Source: Liolophura sinensis
Taxonomy: Eukaryota; Mollusca; Polyplacophora; Chitonida; Chitonidae
Assembly: GCF_032854445.1 (NCBI RefSeq)
Contig: NC_088300.1
Coordinates: 61,480,984 to 61,544,983, forward strand
Length of the DNA stretch: 64,000 bases
Reading direction: 5' to 3'
Position numbers and translations under genes: made by a program. The notes below the pieces were generated by a model, which had not been told where the DNA came from, did no database searches, and worked only from the letters and a program-made list of their open reading frames with translations. Positions 12,300-24,384 of the stretch are shown here, in pieces (positions within the stretch are counted from its first letter, which is position 1; every line of letters begins with the position of its first letter).

Positions 12300-13145
12300 C
12301 TACAAGCTATAGTCTTTCTTTTAGAAAGTCGCCTATATTCAGCTGTCTGTAAAATCAGTCATACTCGCTACCAAAATTGCCTTAGTTTTGCCTTTACACA
12401 TGAATATGTTAGAAGCCCATATTCTTGCAAAGAAAATCAAATAAGAACACTTTTTCTAATTCATAATGTTAAACTGCGTAAGACCACTTTCGACGCCAAG
12501 AACGCATTACCTCGGGTGACGTAATAATTATTCAAAAACAACTGGCATGCAGGGGAATGGGCGTGGAGAGTAATTTGTTTTACAATAAAGGCGCACCATC
12601 ATGCGGTTAGAACAAATTCCACACAGTAACACAGTCTACACTACACTCTTAGCGAGTAGACTACCGTGTTTTTTTATAACAAAATTTCCTAACATCCAGC
12701 TTTAAAGCCATGCTACCGTGAGATCACATGCTACAACAGAGAAAATTAAATCCATTTGTTAATGTTATAGTATACTGATATGTGGAAACAATTTCAAATC
12801 TGGCCGTGTCAGAAAAACAGTAAAATCAGTAGCAGTTTAACTGGTGTCCTCCTCCGTCAAAACATGTTGAACTCGGCCCAATATCCAGCATGTCACTGGT
12901 TTTTGAATAATTACCACGTCATCCCAGGCAATGGGTTCTTGCTACCGAAATCGAGCTTATGAACTTTATGAATTAGAAAAAGTGTTCTCACTTTATTTTC
13001 CTTGTAGTAATGTGATCTGCAAACATATCAGTGTGTAGAGCATATGTTGTTACGTGTCACTGACTAAAGGCAATTTTGGAAGCGAGTGTGACTGACTTTA
13101 CAGACAGCTCAATATAGGCGAACCTTTAAAAGAAATAGGTTATAG
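12300..13145. repeat. Large foldback (inverted repeat) element
   Basis: The left arm (about 12300-12568) and the right arm (about 12871-13145) are reverse complements with substitutions and short indels. Matching blocks include GCCTATATTCAGCTGTCTGT versus its inverse near 13100-13120, CCAAAATTGCCTTTAGT, GAACACTTTTTCTAATTCAT (12448-12467 versus about 12970-12990), and the inner block around 'tgacgtaataattattcaaaaac'. The loop is about 300 bp and has no transposase text. This is most likely a non-autonomous long-TIR (foldback) element. Confidence 0.8.
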
Positions 13146-13605
13146 AGAGAAATCCTAGTTTCTGATTAATATATTGTCAAAATAGAACGTCAGGAGTCCG
13201 TTTCGAGAAATTGAGGCCTGATTGTGTTTATTTAGTGGCCCTTGTTATTTCACACATGCACCTCTGATTTGGGGATCGCATAAATTGTCGCTAGGGTGAC
13301 AACAAAATACAAATAACGTTTCCGCCGGCAAGAAAATAAACTGGGCCAGGTTAGGTTTCATTGACAATTTGGGTGGAGGGAACATTATATGCGTAGCAAC
13401 ACTTTCTGTATAATATACAAGCAAAAGTTTGTGAATATGTCAAGAATAAATATAACCGTTTGAGGACTGAAATTTTGGGGATCGGCTTTGCGGGTGCTTT
13501 GCAAATTTTGTTGTAAATAGTAAAAATCAGAATGTAAAAAAGGAGAAACACGTGATATGAATGAAAGGGAATAGCCCTTGAAACTGAATCTTAACGGGTT
13601 TTCGG

Positions 13606-13835
13606 TGCCTCCGTGGCCGAGGTGTTTAGCATGCCAGCGCGGCACATTGACCCAGGAGCCTCTCACCAATGCCGTCGCTTTGAGTTCAAGTCCAGATCAT
13701 GCTGGCTTCCTCTTCCACTGTACTTGGGAAGGTCTTCCAGCAATCCGCGAATGGTCGTAGGTTCCCGAGGGCTTTGCCAGGTTTCCTCCCACGATAGTGC
13801 TGACCGCTGTCGTTTTAGTGAAATATGTAACGTGT
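13606..13835 (+). mobile_element. SINE family 1, nearly full length, lacking tail
   Basis: The tRNA-like head (TGCCTCCGTGGCCGAGGTG) is followed by the box B-like GAGTTCAAGTCC and the body through 'tttcctcccacgatagtgctg'. It is lost after 'gtgaaatat', so the AATAAA tail is missing. The short frames over this region on both strands are SINE artefacts. Confidence 0.88.
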
Positions 13836-13986
13836 TCCAGGTAACCCAATTTTTGCAATGCAGCACCTCAAACCATAGGCAAACAGCACCGAACTGAGCA
13901 ATTTTCGTGATTTACTCTGCAGCCGCATCAGAAAATTGTGGTTACTAATTGTGTCAAAAACAGTATTGGGTATCGGATTATTCACT

Positions 13987-13990
<4 letters not shown>

Positions 13991-14028
<38 letters not shown>
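13991..14028. repeat. (CA)n microsatellite
   Basis: About 19 uninterrupted CA units are present, directly followed by an AT run. Confidence 0.97.

Positions 14029-14074
<46 letters not shown>
14029..14074. repeat. (AT)n microsatellite
   Basis: About 22 AT units directly abut the CA run, forming a compound microsatellite. Confidence 0.97.
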
Positions 14075-14078
<4 letters not shown>

Positions 14079-15640
14079 AAACATCCTAGAAACCTCATTG
14101 CGTGTAAACTGATTTACGGAGATGTCTTGCATAACACACCTGTTTCCTTGGAACTACAATTGCTAAAACCCGCTAATAATCAATATCTTAGGCTATGCGA
14201 GTTGAAGTGGAGCTCTTCATTAGAACATGCTTTACCAAACACTAAATTCGTTTAGATTGATTACCATCTGTTAGTTTTGCAAACACAGGGTTTGTTTTAT
14301 CCATTCATTTGATTAAACACGTGCATGGTTCGTTTAGAATCAATTAATTTTATTACTCGCGTGATTCGTTTAGATTCATTAGAATCAATTGTGACTAGAT
14401 TAATACGAACCAAGTAGTAAGTTTGATTAAACATGTGATTTATTTAGATGAGCAGATTCAAATCCTTTTATTGAACACATGCGTCGATTTTCCATGAAGG
14501 GAAAAGATAAGTGAGATTAAAAACAAGTTGATTATTGCTTTAACTAGTGAAACCTGACATATAGCTTTGCTTCATACTGTATACCAGATAAGATACTTTG
14601 CAATAATTTATTAATTCCACTTCACATTTTATGTCTAAATAAAATGAAAAACAAAATCAGTACACCCATGATGCATTTGCCTGTGTGTACTGATTTAGTA
14701 TTGAGAAGTGGAGTTCAGTTCAGTTCAGTTCAGTACTGTACCTGCCCATTGTTATAGACCACTCCTGTCACCTGTGGAAATTTGCATATATAACGTTTAT
14801 GGTAATTATTGCTTTGTATAACTTGATTATTGAGAGCTTTATCTTGTCGCTGGTCTGAAAATTTGTAATTCTGCCATGAGATTATTCCGTTGTCGCGTGT
14901 CATTGAAATTATTCAGGAAATGTGTACTACGTTTTGTGTCCATTTGGCGATCTCTACGGGCATACATAATCGACTAGGTAATTATAAGTGTTGAGCATCA
15001 GTGCAAGGGACCTCAGCATATTAAGAGAGACGGTTTTTATGATTGGCAGCATATAAACCATTTATCTGTAACTAGTACACATGGTGATTTAATCTCAGTA
15101 GAATCAGCAGTCAAGCAGATACTCGTGTCTCTTACATTAATTGATGCAGCATGTAATATTCATAAATATTTCAAACGACTGACAGACTGGAGGTGTGCGG
15201 GCGCTTATATACGACTGTATAGTATTTCGTTCTTGTAAGTATATATCAAAGTACGGCGTTAATTGTATGTACCTATAGGTATATGAGGAATGTACAGTGC
15301 GGTATTATACATATAACAGTAATGTCACAACATACGCAGTATACTACAAGCGTATGGTTTTGTTGTGAAGAGGAAATAATGAATTGCGCCTTGAGGACGT
15401 AGGCCCGTCGTACACAGCTGTGTTATTGGCATGTTCAATCATAAAGCTCCGTTTGAAAAGGGGTGTTTAGCCCTGTGGCAAAAATGACGTTGTTTGTTCT
15501 GAGGTATGTGTACAGTGGCCTAGTTAGCCTGAAATCTCGTTTCACAGTAGCTTTGGCTGATCGGAACAGTCACTGTGTTGTAAGTGATGGGGCGCTGTGT
15601 CAGATTAGCCTAGCTGGGGCTTCCCCACCTGATGACAGCT
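14075..15640. other. Gene-free stretch upstream of the orphan gene
   Basis: No exon was recognised. A short direct repeat (GTTCA, about five units, near 14710-14733) is the only structure noted. Distal regulatory DNA for the gene at 15959 could lie here but is not identifiable. Confidence 0.5.
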
Positions 15641-15652
15641 AACCACGGCTTT

Positions 15653-15792
15653 ATTGGTTCGCAAGCCGCACGAACCCGCTATTCGCGGTACCGCCTCTAC
15701 TCTTGACGTCACTGTATTCATTAGGGTCGTTTGTGCGTGACGCATCCATGCAGGCATTAAGCTCAGTGTTATTACCTGACAACGTATATAAA
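15653..15792 (+). promoter_or_regulatory. CRE/CCAAT/TATA core promoter of the orphan gene
   Basis: An inverted CCAAT box (ATTGG, 15653-15657), a perfect palindromic cAMP response element (TGACGTCA, 15704-15711), a half-CRE/AP-1-like site (TGACGCA, 15738-15744) and a TATA box (TATATAAA, 15785-15792) occur in that order. Transcription would be expected to start around 15812-15822, leaving a 5' UTR of about 140 bases before the ATG at 15959. The element types are established; their use here is inferred. Confidence 0.7.
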
Positions 15793-15958
15793 CTGACGAT
15801 CAAACCAGGAAGCTTCAGATCCTCCCGCGAGAAGCCAACGCTAAAGAGCATCATTCAGCTTGTTAAGCTTTAGTCAGCTGTGTTACCTGTTGCACTGATA
15901 ACTGTACATTCACGCTAAATTCATAGCGAGGTGTCCCTCTTCACTCTCCTTGGAAAAG

Positions 15959-16615
15959 ATGTCTTACGGATCGAACGTCGTGCCTGTCGACTGTCGTGTC
16001 GCCCCTACCTGCCCTCGTCCTCGCCGACGAAGAAACGCCATGGCTAACATCTTCAGCACCATCGATGCTGCCACACTCCAGAGAAACCAGTGGGGAGTTT
16101 ACAGTCAGAGTGCCGAAGTTTCTGAGTGTGAAAAGCTGGAGTTTTCGGAAAGCGAGACTTGCATAGTGCCAGAAAGTTATTTACCTACCACGCGGCCATC
16201 TGAATCTGAGTCACGTGTATTGGAGGACGGAGGTCTTCTGGAGACCAGGTCCGACGAAGTTCCCAGCTCCGATGAAGTTCCCAGCTCCGATACCACAGAG
16301 TCGAGTTCACCGATACAAACTTACGACATACTTAAATATGGACTAGATAACATACTGAGAGATTTGTCTGAGGTGCAAAATGGTCGAAACAACAGAAAGT
16401 CTCTCAGGAAACGATGGTCTCGGGCTATTTCCCTGGACGAAGTCTGTGCTGTGTTTATGTCAGTAGACAACAGAAAACGCCGCAACGGCTCGCCTTACAT
16501 CCTCGCCTCTATCACGCACAGCGAACTTCAAGCCTTGTCAGACATCTTCACCTCCACGGTTTGTGACCGATCGAGTCAGGTGTTTCCCTTCTCAGCCCAC
16601 GTCCAAGTCCCGTAA
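15959..16615 (+). CDS. Single-exon gene of unknown family, Ser/Glu-rich 218-aa protein
   Basis: I do not recognise the family. The frame opens at ATG 15959 (context AAAGATGT) and runs uninterrupted to TAA at 16613-16615. It is the longest plausible coding frame outside repeats and sits correctly behind a TATA box. The N-terminus holds a basic run (PRPRRRRN, about residues 20-27), a possible nuclear localisation signal. The middle (about residues 48-120) is acidic and Ser/Thr/Pro-rich like a PEST region, with a small internal duplication of SDEVPS. The C-terminal third looks folded: YDILKYGLDNILRDLSEV, then a basic RKSLRKRWSRAISLDEV segment (a possible kinase site), then hydrophobic residues around ASITHSELQALSDIF. 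No signal peptide or membrane segment is seen. The lack of introns, the CRE+TATA promoter and the PEST-like content suggest a short-lived, stimulus-induced regulator; this is inference. Confidence 0.78.
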   Translation: MSYGSNVVPVDCRVAPTCPRPRRRRNAMANIFSTIDAATLQRNQWGVYSQSAEVSECEKLEFSESETCIVPESYLPTTRPSESESRVLEDGGLLETRSDEVPSSDEVPSSDTTESSSPIQTYDILKYGLDNILRDLSEVQNGRNNRKSLRKRWSRAISLDEVCAVFMSVDNRKRRNGSPYILASITHSELQALSDIFTSTVCDRSSQVFPFSAHVQVP

Positions 16616-17455
16616 TGAAGAATTATAAGATTTAGGGGTTCCCATGCAGCCCCAGGGATCCAACTCATCGGAGTGGTGATGGAAGCTGATTCAGTCATAC
16701 ACGTGGTAAACGGGACAACACCGAACCTTTATGTCGAAGTCGCCCCATAGAGGTGAAGGTCGGGTCTTCCGCCGGACAAGCGCGAAGCTGAGCCCCGAAC
16801 GAGCCTTGTGTCATGGCAACATCGTTTGTTCGAGAAAGGTAGGGTCAACTCGAAGCCCTCTTGCTTGCTATGCCTTATATACTGTGAAGTGAATGCCCTG
16901 AGTGGCAAGACTTTGTATGCAGGTGAATGCTCTGTTGCCCATACACGTCGTGGTCGGCTTAGATAAGGACATTCATCCTGTCACCAAGACAGCATGAGGT
17001 AAATGTCGGATGGGATAGGGTGTAAACGTGGCTGGTGAACAACCTCAAAAGACATTGACAGACACCCTATTTACCGCCTTGCCCAAACTTTACAGAACTC
17101 TGTTGCCAGAAGTTGCCAGTGAACAAGCTAAAAAAAAAAACATTGACGGACACGGCCTTGTCGCCTGCCTAATACCTTACATAAGTACTTTTTGTGTGTT
17201 CGTGCAGTGTGCTATACCCGATCTCAAAAAATAACCAACAAAAAAAAAACAATATCGTCCAGTTTAAAAACTGATTTGTGGTTAACTTATTACTTGGTTG
17301 TATTTGTTAAAAGCGGTTGAACTGTATGACAGTGGTTATATATTTTCATTCATAAATTATTTTTCGGTATTACATGAACAATATAAACTGTCTAAAAACT
17401 TGAAATACATGTTTTCATTTATTTTTATAATGTTTTCTGCTGCGTCTTTAAAAAC

Positions 17456-17460
<5 letters not shown>
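16616..17460 (+). other. Probable 3' UTR and downstream non-coding DNA
   Basis: No conserved coding frame was seen. The short frame at 17028-17234 is interrupted by A-runs and has no motifs. A canonical AATAAA close behind the stop was not found, so the 3' end of the orphan transcript is undefined. Confidence 0.4.

Positions 17461-17529
<69 letters not shown>
17461..17529. repeat. (TA)n microsatellite
   Basis: An uninterrupted TA run of about 34 units abuts a SINE tail. It is likely a slippage-expanded SINE 3' end or insertion target. Confidence 0.97.
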
Positions 17530-17532
<3 letters not shown>

Positions 17533-17600
17533 ATTGGTGTATTACGCCGTACTGAAGAATAATTCACTTACCCCATGGGGTCAGCATCGTGGTAGTACAC
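17530..17600 (-). mobile_element. SINE family 1 tail fragment, - strand
   Basis: The text 'gattggtgtattacgccgta' is followed by 'aagaataattcacttac', a diverged family 1 3' end in reverse. It is truncated after about 70 bp. Confidence 0.8.
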
Positions 17601-20600
17601 TCTTCAATTCTGTATTTGACCCTCTTCAAACGTATGTATTTCCCGAGGAGACAATAGGGTGCCTACGCTAAACTGTGGAGATGTGTGCCTGGCCGAATTG
17701 TCCAACGTGATTAGGAAATATGGTGTATTTGTCTATCTTAACAGTATTTGCCCGTTGTGGACGTGTACATTTGCCTATTGGGCGCAGAGAAAGATCTGCA
17801 CTTACTGGTACTTGAGTTACGGATTTTTATTTTACGGTGTTATCAAGATTATTTCACTTACTTACCAGGGTGAGACGTGTCGCTAACCATTTGAGTTCTG
17901 GCGACTTAGATGGCCAGAAGTTATTTGTGATCTGTAGCCCTTTCGGCTCACCTAGTTATAGAACTTCCAACATGGCTTACCGTAGGGGCAAATCACTCCT
18001 TTATGGTTTTTTGAACGTTTCCATGTACTGTGATTGGGCTTAAACACCATTTACGAGAATATGTTACATAGACGAAAGCGAACCTCGTTTTGGACGGTGA
18101 ATTTGTAGAATATACCGCTTTCACTTTTCGTAGGTTCTGTATGTGTCAATAAACCGTATAACGCTCGTTGAAGACCGCGTGTCGTCCGTGGGAAAAATTC
18201 TTCGGTATAATTGCCAGTGGGCGTAGGTTTACTCCGGGTACTCCTGTTTCCTCCAACCATAAAACTGACCACTGTGCTGCGTACAAATGAAAAATAGTAT
18301 TGCATTAAACAACAATGATAGTGAATACATAAATGTCCGAAAGTGACCAGTTTTATGGATGGAGGAAACTGGAGAGAGACCGGAGAACACCACCGCCCTT
18401 CGTAAGGTACATGTTAAACCTCCTGACTAAAAGTGGCCTAATCAGCGCTGGCTTGAATGGAGCATGTTTGAGCCAGAGAGCGATGGTAGTGCCAGGGACC
18501 TCCGCGTGCTTTTTTTTTTCAGTGTGAAATGGAAGTAGGAGTGTTTAAGTTAATAAGATGTAGTCGTAAACTTCGCTGTCCGTCCCTAAGTAGTAATAGC
18601 TCATCGTCTTATTTGACCTTTGCTACACAACCTATACATTGATAGAACAATGTCCTCATAGCAATGTTATCTTGCTCGACTTTGTCGGCAAGTATTGAAA
18701 TATAGTATAGTGTCTGTCGTCAAGAGTTTTTGTGGCCCCTGTGTGATTTGGCCACTGTACTGACGAGGTTTGAAGACACGACTTCATCTAGTTGCATTTG
18801 AAAACAGCATGGATATATCAATTGATTTGAAACTCTGGGTGAACGGTTTTCTGAGAGTTGTGGGCAGGTAACATAGTGTACAATGGGCCTTTGATTCGAT
18901 CTGACGTTGTCAATTGGATGTAACAGTATTGTAGGTTGTGCTCATTTCAGACATTTTTTGATGTTACAATTGATCGACCATCCTCATATGACGCTCGTAT
19001 GGTGTGGTCTTACTTCGAATTCGTTGGAAGATGATTGGCTAGCCATGCGTGCAAATACGTATCCACTGTCATTTCTGTTGACACTGGAACACAGGTTGGA
19101 ATTAGAAAAAGACTCTATAAGAAACAGTCAAGGCTGATGGGATAGCCATGCATGCGAATATGTATCCAACGTATATACAACAAGACAGAATAGATACTGT
19201 ATTAATACATCGGTCGTTTACGTTCGGTTAATTAGTGGTTATATGTAGGCCCACTTGTTTCTACACACACTCGCAAGTTATGGAGATGAATGTTAATATT
19301 AAATAACGCTGACATGTACTTGGTCTTTGTCATACAGTGAGCATTAAAAGCTGTTTACAGTGATGTTGTGCATCGAAGTTTTTGTACTGCACATATCACA
19401 AAAGGTCGAGTTTGATATACATTTTTTGGGGAAAATGAACAAAATAGCCACAAATATGCAAACGAGTATTGCCGAGATTCAAGATCTTTTTTGTATTTTA
19501 GGGCATTTTAGCACCTTTGGCGGGGTCAGTCTGCTGTTAAAGGTAAATTTTAGTCAGTTTATATTAAAGCTGATTGTAAGTAATTATCAGTAAATCTTTC
19601 TTGATTTTCTCTCATTTGTGCAGGCAAACGGGATAGGATTCTGTATAAAACTCGAAGCAACAGACCAACGCATGACGAACCATTTGCACATATGTTCTGC
19701 TCTCCTCTAAATCGCAAATGAGCAGAAACTCAAAATGAATTCAAACTCAAAATCAGTTGAAATCAAAACTTTGTTATGAAATTCAATGCTCCGTCAGGTA
19801 TTTAGAGCATATATCTGCAGCATATATCATTTAATGTGCCGTGTGATATTTAGTAAATGTTTTTGTCGCGCCTCGCTTTTCAGTTCATATCTGCCTACTT
19901 TACCTTCGGAAATACAAAGTAGTGTACCTTAACTCAGGTGAACAAATATAGTTATTGGATAATAAGTCCCACTTGTCCGCGACCTGCCTCCGGGCCGTGG
20001 TTCAGCAATTCTGCATGTGATATTATTAACACACACTTAGTCTTATGCCGTGACAGCACGTGGATGGAAAACCGCGTGACGAAGGCATCCTACACACATC
20101 TAAGCGTTTTCTTTCTGGGTGACCAAACAAACCTGTGGCGTGTAAGCTAAGAACTGTACTGAAACGAAGTTATATATTTGTACACGGGTATGTTTGAAAA
20201 TAGAGATTGTTTTAATAGAAAGAGAAAACGCTTTAAGGGACGATGGTACATATAACATTGATGGGTGTCTGCCTGTTAGCCCGCCCGTCCGTCCATGGCG
20301 CAGCTCTTCAGTGGCTTTATACCACTACAGTTAACAACAGAAAGTTGAGAAACTGAAGAATTGTGAACATGTGCATAGCCTTTAGTTTTTTTAATATATT
20401 ATTTTTTTTAGCTTATTTTACAGGCTTTGTAGTGTTTTTCGAAGGATTGTTATGGGGATAATCTTCAGAAGTCTATTATAGAAGCATCAGAAATGTGTTG
20501 AACTTTCTGAAAGCAGTTTCGTCCAATTATTCAGTGGAACTGTGCGTGAAGATGTAGATCTTGAGTTAATGGCAACAATTTGTTTTCTTGTTTGATGGGC

Positions 20601-20799
20601 TCAACTTTAATTTTGCTCAGTAATCATATCTATAGAAAATCTGTTCAAAATTTTGGAGATCGTCTATTTGATGTTGTTGAAATACCTCGTGAAGTTTTGA
20701 TGATGTAGAAGGACAATGTTACTTACCGGTACCTAATAGGACGCTAAAGTTTTTTATAGACATATTAATGAAATTTAGTTGTCTTTTATATACCTAATC
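17601..20799. other. Gene-free stretch
   Basis: Apart from a SINE family 2 fragment at about 18185-18312, I see nothing supported. Frames such as 17659-17886 contain isolated resemblance to polymerase motifs (CGDV, YRRGK nearby) that does not extend. Confidence 0.5.
18185..18312 (+). mobile_element. SINE family 2 fragment, + strand
   Basis: Blocks 'tgccagtgggcgtaggttta', 'cctgtttcctccaaccataa' and 'aactgaccactgtgctgcgt' are followed by 'gcattaaacaac'. They resemble a second SINE-like family also seen near 32165, 30000 (reverse) and 42880, whose consensus body is 'gtaggtttac.ccgggtactc.ggtttcctcc'. It is strongly diverged. Confidence 0.6.
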
Positions 20800-21550
20800 T
20801 CCCATATAGTGAATGCCTAATAAACATCTCCCATATACTGAATACCTAATAAACATCTCCCATATACTGAATACCTAATAAACATCTCCCATATACTGAA
20901 TACCTAATAAACATCTCCCATATACTGAATATCTAATAAACATCTCCAGTATACTGAATACCTAATAAACATCTCCCATATACTGAATACCTAATAAACA
21001 TCTCCCATATACTGAATGCCTAATAAACATCTCTCATATACTGAATACCTAATAAACATCTGTCGTATACTGAATACCTAATAAACATCTCCAGTATACT
21101 GAATACATCTCCCGTATACTGAATGCCTAATAAACATCTCCCATATACTGAATGCCTAATAAACATATCCCATATACTGAATGCCTAATAAACATCTCCC
21201 ATATATTGAATACCTAATAAACATCTCCCATATACTGAATGCCTAATAAACATCTCCCATATACTGAATACCTAATAAACATCTCCCGTATACTGAATAC
21301 CTAATAACATCTCCCATATACTAAATGCCTAATAAACATCTTCCATATACTGAATGCCTAATAAACATCTCCGATATACTGAATACCTAATAAGCATCTC
21401 CCATATGCTGAATACCTAATAAACATCTCCCATATACTGAATACCTAATAAACATCTCCCATATACTGAAAGCCTAGTAAACATCTCCCATATACTGAAT
21501 ACCTAATAAACATCTCCAGTATACTGAATACCTAATAAACATCTATATAC
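20800..21550. repeat. 29-bp minisatellite, about 25 units
   Basis: The unit CTCCCATATACTGAATACCT + AATAAACAT is repeated head to tail with point variants (CCAGTATAC, GCCTAATAA) and one shortened unit near 21100. No coding potential is implied. Each unit carries an AATAAA on the + strand. Confidence 0.97.
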
Positions 21551-24160
21551 CGACTAAACAACTACCAAACTCCTCCCAAATCGAATAGACGTCTGCGAAA
21601 CAAGCAGCATCTTTCAAACCCAAGAACAGCGCTTGAACAACAACGACAAATATGTTACAGGATGAAGCAAACAAGGACGAGGGCCTGTTTTCTCTTGTCG
21701 AAGGTGTAGACAAGGATAACAGGATTTTACTAAACCTAACAGTGACAAATGAAGGGTATTCGCCACTCCTGTGATGCTCTGCGAAACTAACGTCAGTGAA
21801 TTCGTCACTTCTGGGATAAACATTCCCACAACAACAGCAAAACGGATTGCGAAACACGGGTTGCCTTTCAGGACAGCAACATTCCATTAAGTAAATAAAT
21901 AGTGGGAAATAGGCCTGGATAGGCGGACTTGGCTCATTATACTGGTTACTGTGCACTTGAAGAAAAAGGGTCCATATGTACACAAATTTTCACAAAGTTT
22001 ATTTCCTCTGGCCAGTATTAATTATGCTTGCTGTACATATAGGGAGCATAAAGTTTGATGGCACAGTTTAATAGGGAGAGTGTTCTACTGCATCATTAAA
22101 TAAGTATAGATTTGTCAGGTACCTGGCGAATGGCGGCGATTACTCGGGATACTTCGGTTTTGTCCAACCATACCAGTAAATGTGGACAGAGCGTCCAGAA
22201 TTTCTGGCGCTCTGTTTCAGGATTGTGTCTAATTCCGTTTAACCCCGGGGCAGGGGACAGTTTATTCATTGTGTTGAATTAGATGGCCACGTTGCATACT
22301 ATTATTTGAACAGTTGCAATCAAAGCGCAAATGATATAATATTTTGTTATAGAAAACTAATATTCTTGCATCAGTATTCACGATTTGAATACTAATTTCA
22401 CTCAGTCGCATAGAGCATACCTTGCCTCTTTCCATCATCACTGAAAACTGTTGACTTCTTATCATTGCATGATTCCGTTCTATTTTCGTGCTTAATATAT
22501 TTTCTTAGTTCTTTGGTGGGTTGTGGCGTCGTTTTGGGAGTTGGCCTTGCGATTATTGACCTGGACCGTCCTTATGGGTTGAAGGCTGGTATACGAATGT
22601 CTGTTTTGACGCATAGATTCAAACACTAATCAACTAAATAAGTAGCAGAGACAAGTTGAACCTGACACTGGCAGCAATAAATAGGGCTGGTTTGCGGCTC
22701 AGAGGTTGAACATGGTATTGGTGCAATCCCATGCACCCTCGGACAGGGGGTCCCAGCCTTTTCGACCGTTCTCAAGGCTTCAGAGAAATTAAGCCTCTAG
22801 CGGTAGATAGCGATCGCCTGTCTCATCAAGTCATTTTGAGATCACTTGCCTTTTATCACGAGAGCATATACACTCACCTCGCTATGCGTGGAAAATCTTT
22901 GCTTAGCTTTTGGCCGAAAGCTCTTCAAGTTATGTACTTGTCAAGGACTGGTAGTTTTATACTTCGCGTACTCCGGTTTCTTCTATGTATTATAATTTAA
23001 ATATTCTCGAATGCGGTGCTTCACTCCGTCCAGTAAGTAAGTAAGTAACGTATGAAAACAGCGTCAGTCACTTTGATTATAACTATGGCTTATATTGTAT
23101 AAGGGGGCCTTCGTGGCCTCCGTGTAAATATAAAGACCGCTTCGGTGGCCTAATAGTGAGCACGTCTTACTCGAAGTCAATATAATGTGACTGGATCAGG
23201 TGTCATGTCTGGTGTCTTAGGTATGATATTTCAATGGCGGTAGCACTTTGGTGCCATTTATTCGCCCTGCCTGAAGAAGACATGATATATGTACATACAC
23301 CTCCTCATCGTCATATTGACTGAAAAATTGTCAAGTACTTCAGACCTCAAGCATACATACGTATATATTTATTATATAAGTGAATGGTTGAATTTTCTTT
23401 CTAGACTTAAGGTTGAAATATGGGTTGGTTGTGACATTACTTGCGCAATCAGAAAGACAAGTTATTGTTTTGTAAATAGTTTTGTGCCGAGAATGAGCTG
23501 TGAAAGTGATAATTGAGTGTGGGCATTTCTGTCACGTACAGCTGTCATAAGTTGCAGTCAGCTTTATCATGTGTGCTTGTTGCCTCTTCAAAACAAACAA
23601 ACAAAAACATTTTCCCCCCTAAATCACTTGTGTGACATCCTTTTATCACAGAAATATTAATATCGGTTTACATCAAATTGTTTATGCTTATATTTCCTTA
23701 TTCCGCACGACCCGTAGGCAACATTACGGCTTTGTTCATTCATTTTGCCTATATACCCTTTCGTTTTATATGTAATTATATATCGTATTACATTATTCAG
23801 AATTGTATTTTCAAATTAAATCCGGCTTCTCACACCGTGTACATGACTGGGAGCATCAATCTGTGTGGGTGCTTATGAATCTGGAATGATTAACAAGGGA
23901 TTGGGGTTTTATCGGAGGCGGTAATTTCGAGACTCGGATTTTCGTAGATGGCCCGGCAGCTTATACTAGCTTTCACACCATGTGCATACCTAAAAATGGG
24001 GAGGTGGGGGCAGGAAGGGGGAAGGGGGTGTCGTCGTTAAAATTCTCATCTTATAGTTGTTACAACGCCAAAGATGATGTTGGTATTCCAGTCTGTTGCA
24101 AAGAAGTTTGAAGATTCCTATGCCACGATTCGGGACCTCATTGAACGTAGGGCTGTTTTG
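21551..24160. other. Gene-free stretch left of the POLL exons
   Basis: No exon was recognised despite a specific look for POLL motifs (GIGK, SYRRGK, GDVDV). A SINE-like remnant is possible at 22700-23030 (ends 'ggtttcttc...tcgaatgcggtgcttcactccg'). Confidence 0.45.
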
Positions 24161-24167
24161 GCCCGAA

Positions 24168-24384
24168 GGATCATGAAGCTATCTTAGTCTTATGTCAGAC
24201 TAAGTTTTAACTTCAAACCAGTTTACATCTCTAAAATTGTTACTTACACAAAAAACTTTTATTTTAATGCTTTATGAGTTATAAACTTTCATGGCAAAAA
24301 TGAAAATTAGCGCTTTTCAGAAGTAAGTTCAGGAAAACTTAAGATTAAGTCGAACTGAAGTCTTTGACAACTGCGTGACCCTGG
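24168..24384. mobile_element. MITE family A, diverged copy
   Basis: The left end GGATCATGAAGCTATCTTAG and the right end near 24350-24384 (aagtc.aactgaag...gcgtgaccctgg) correspond to the ends of the copy at 61861-62060. The interior shares 'ctctaaaattgtta' versus 'cactttaaaattgtta'. It is older than the other two copies. Confidence 0.6.

Noticed and set aside
13938-14255. A frame with poly-(Thr-His) and poly-(Ile-Tyr)
   Set aside because: It is the translation of the CA and AT microsatellites.
15959-16615. Weak likeness of NIFSTIDAATLQRN in the orphan protein to the CDK-inhibitor (p21/p27) motif NLFGPVDHEEL
   Set aside because: Only a few hydrophobic and polar positions agree. The Gly, the His and the downstream Trp-Asn-Phe block that define the domain are absent.
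17650-18043. CGDV and AYRRGK resembling the missing POLL catalytic-Asp exon
   Set aside because: The two short matches are in the wrong order and more than 250 bases apart, and the residues around them do not match POLL. GDVDV is not completed.
21543-21983. 146-codon - strand Cys/Phe-rich frame beside the 29-bp minisatellite
   Set aside because: A second overlapping frame is equally open, there is no motif or start context, and the composition is unlike the confirmed exons.
22731-23000. 89-codon + strand frame
   Set aside because: The surrounding text ends in a SINE-like tail (cgaatgcggtgcttcactcc) and the frame has no motif or splice signals.
24061-24166. Short + strand reading SVAKKFEDSYATIRDLIERR just before MITE A
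   Set aside because: It looked like a possible coding fragment, but no family is recognised, it is under 40 codons, and it runs into a repeat. There is no acceptor with a fitting phase.
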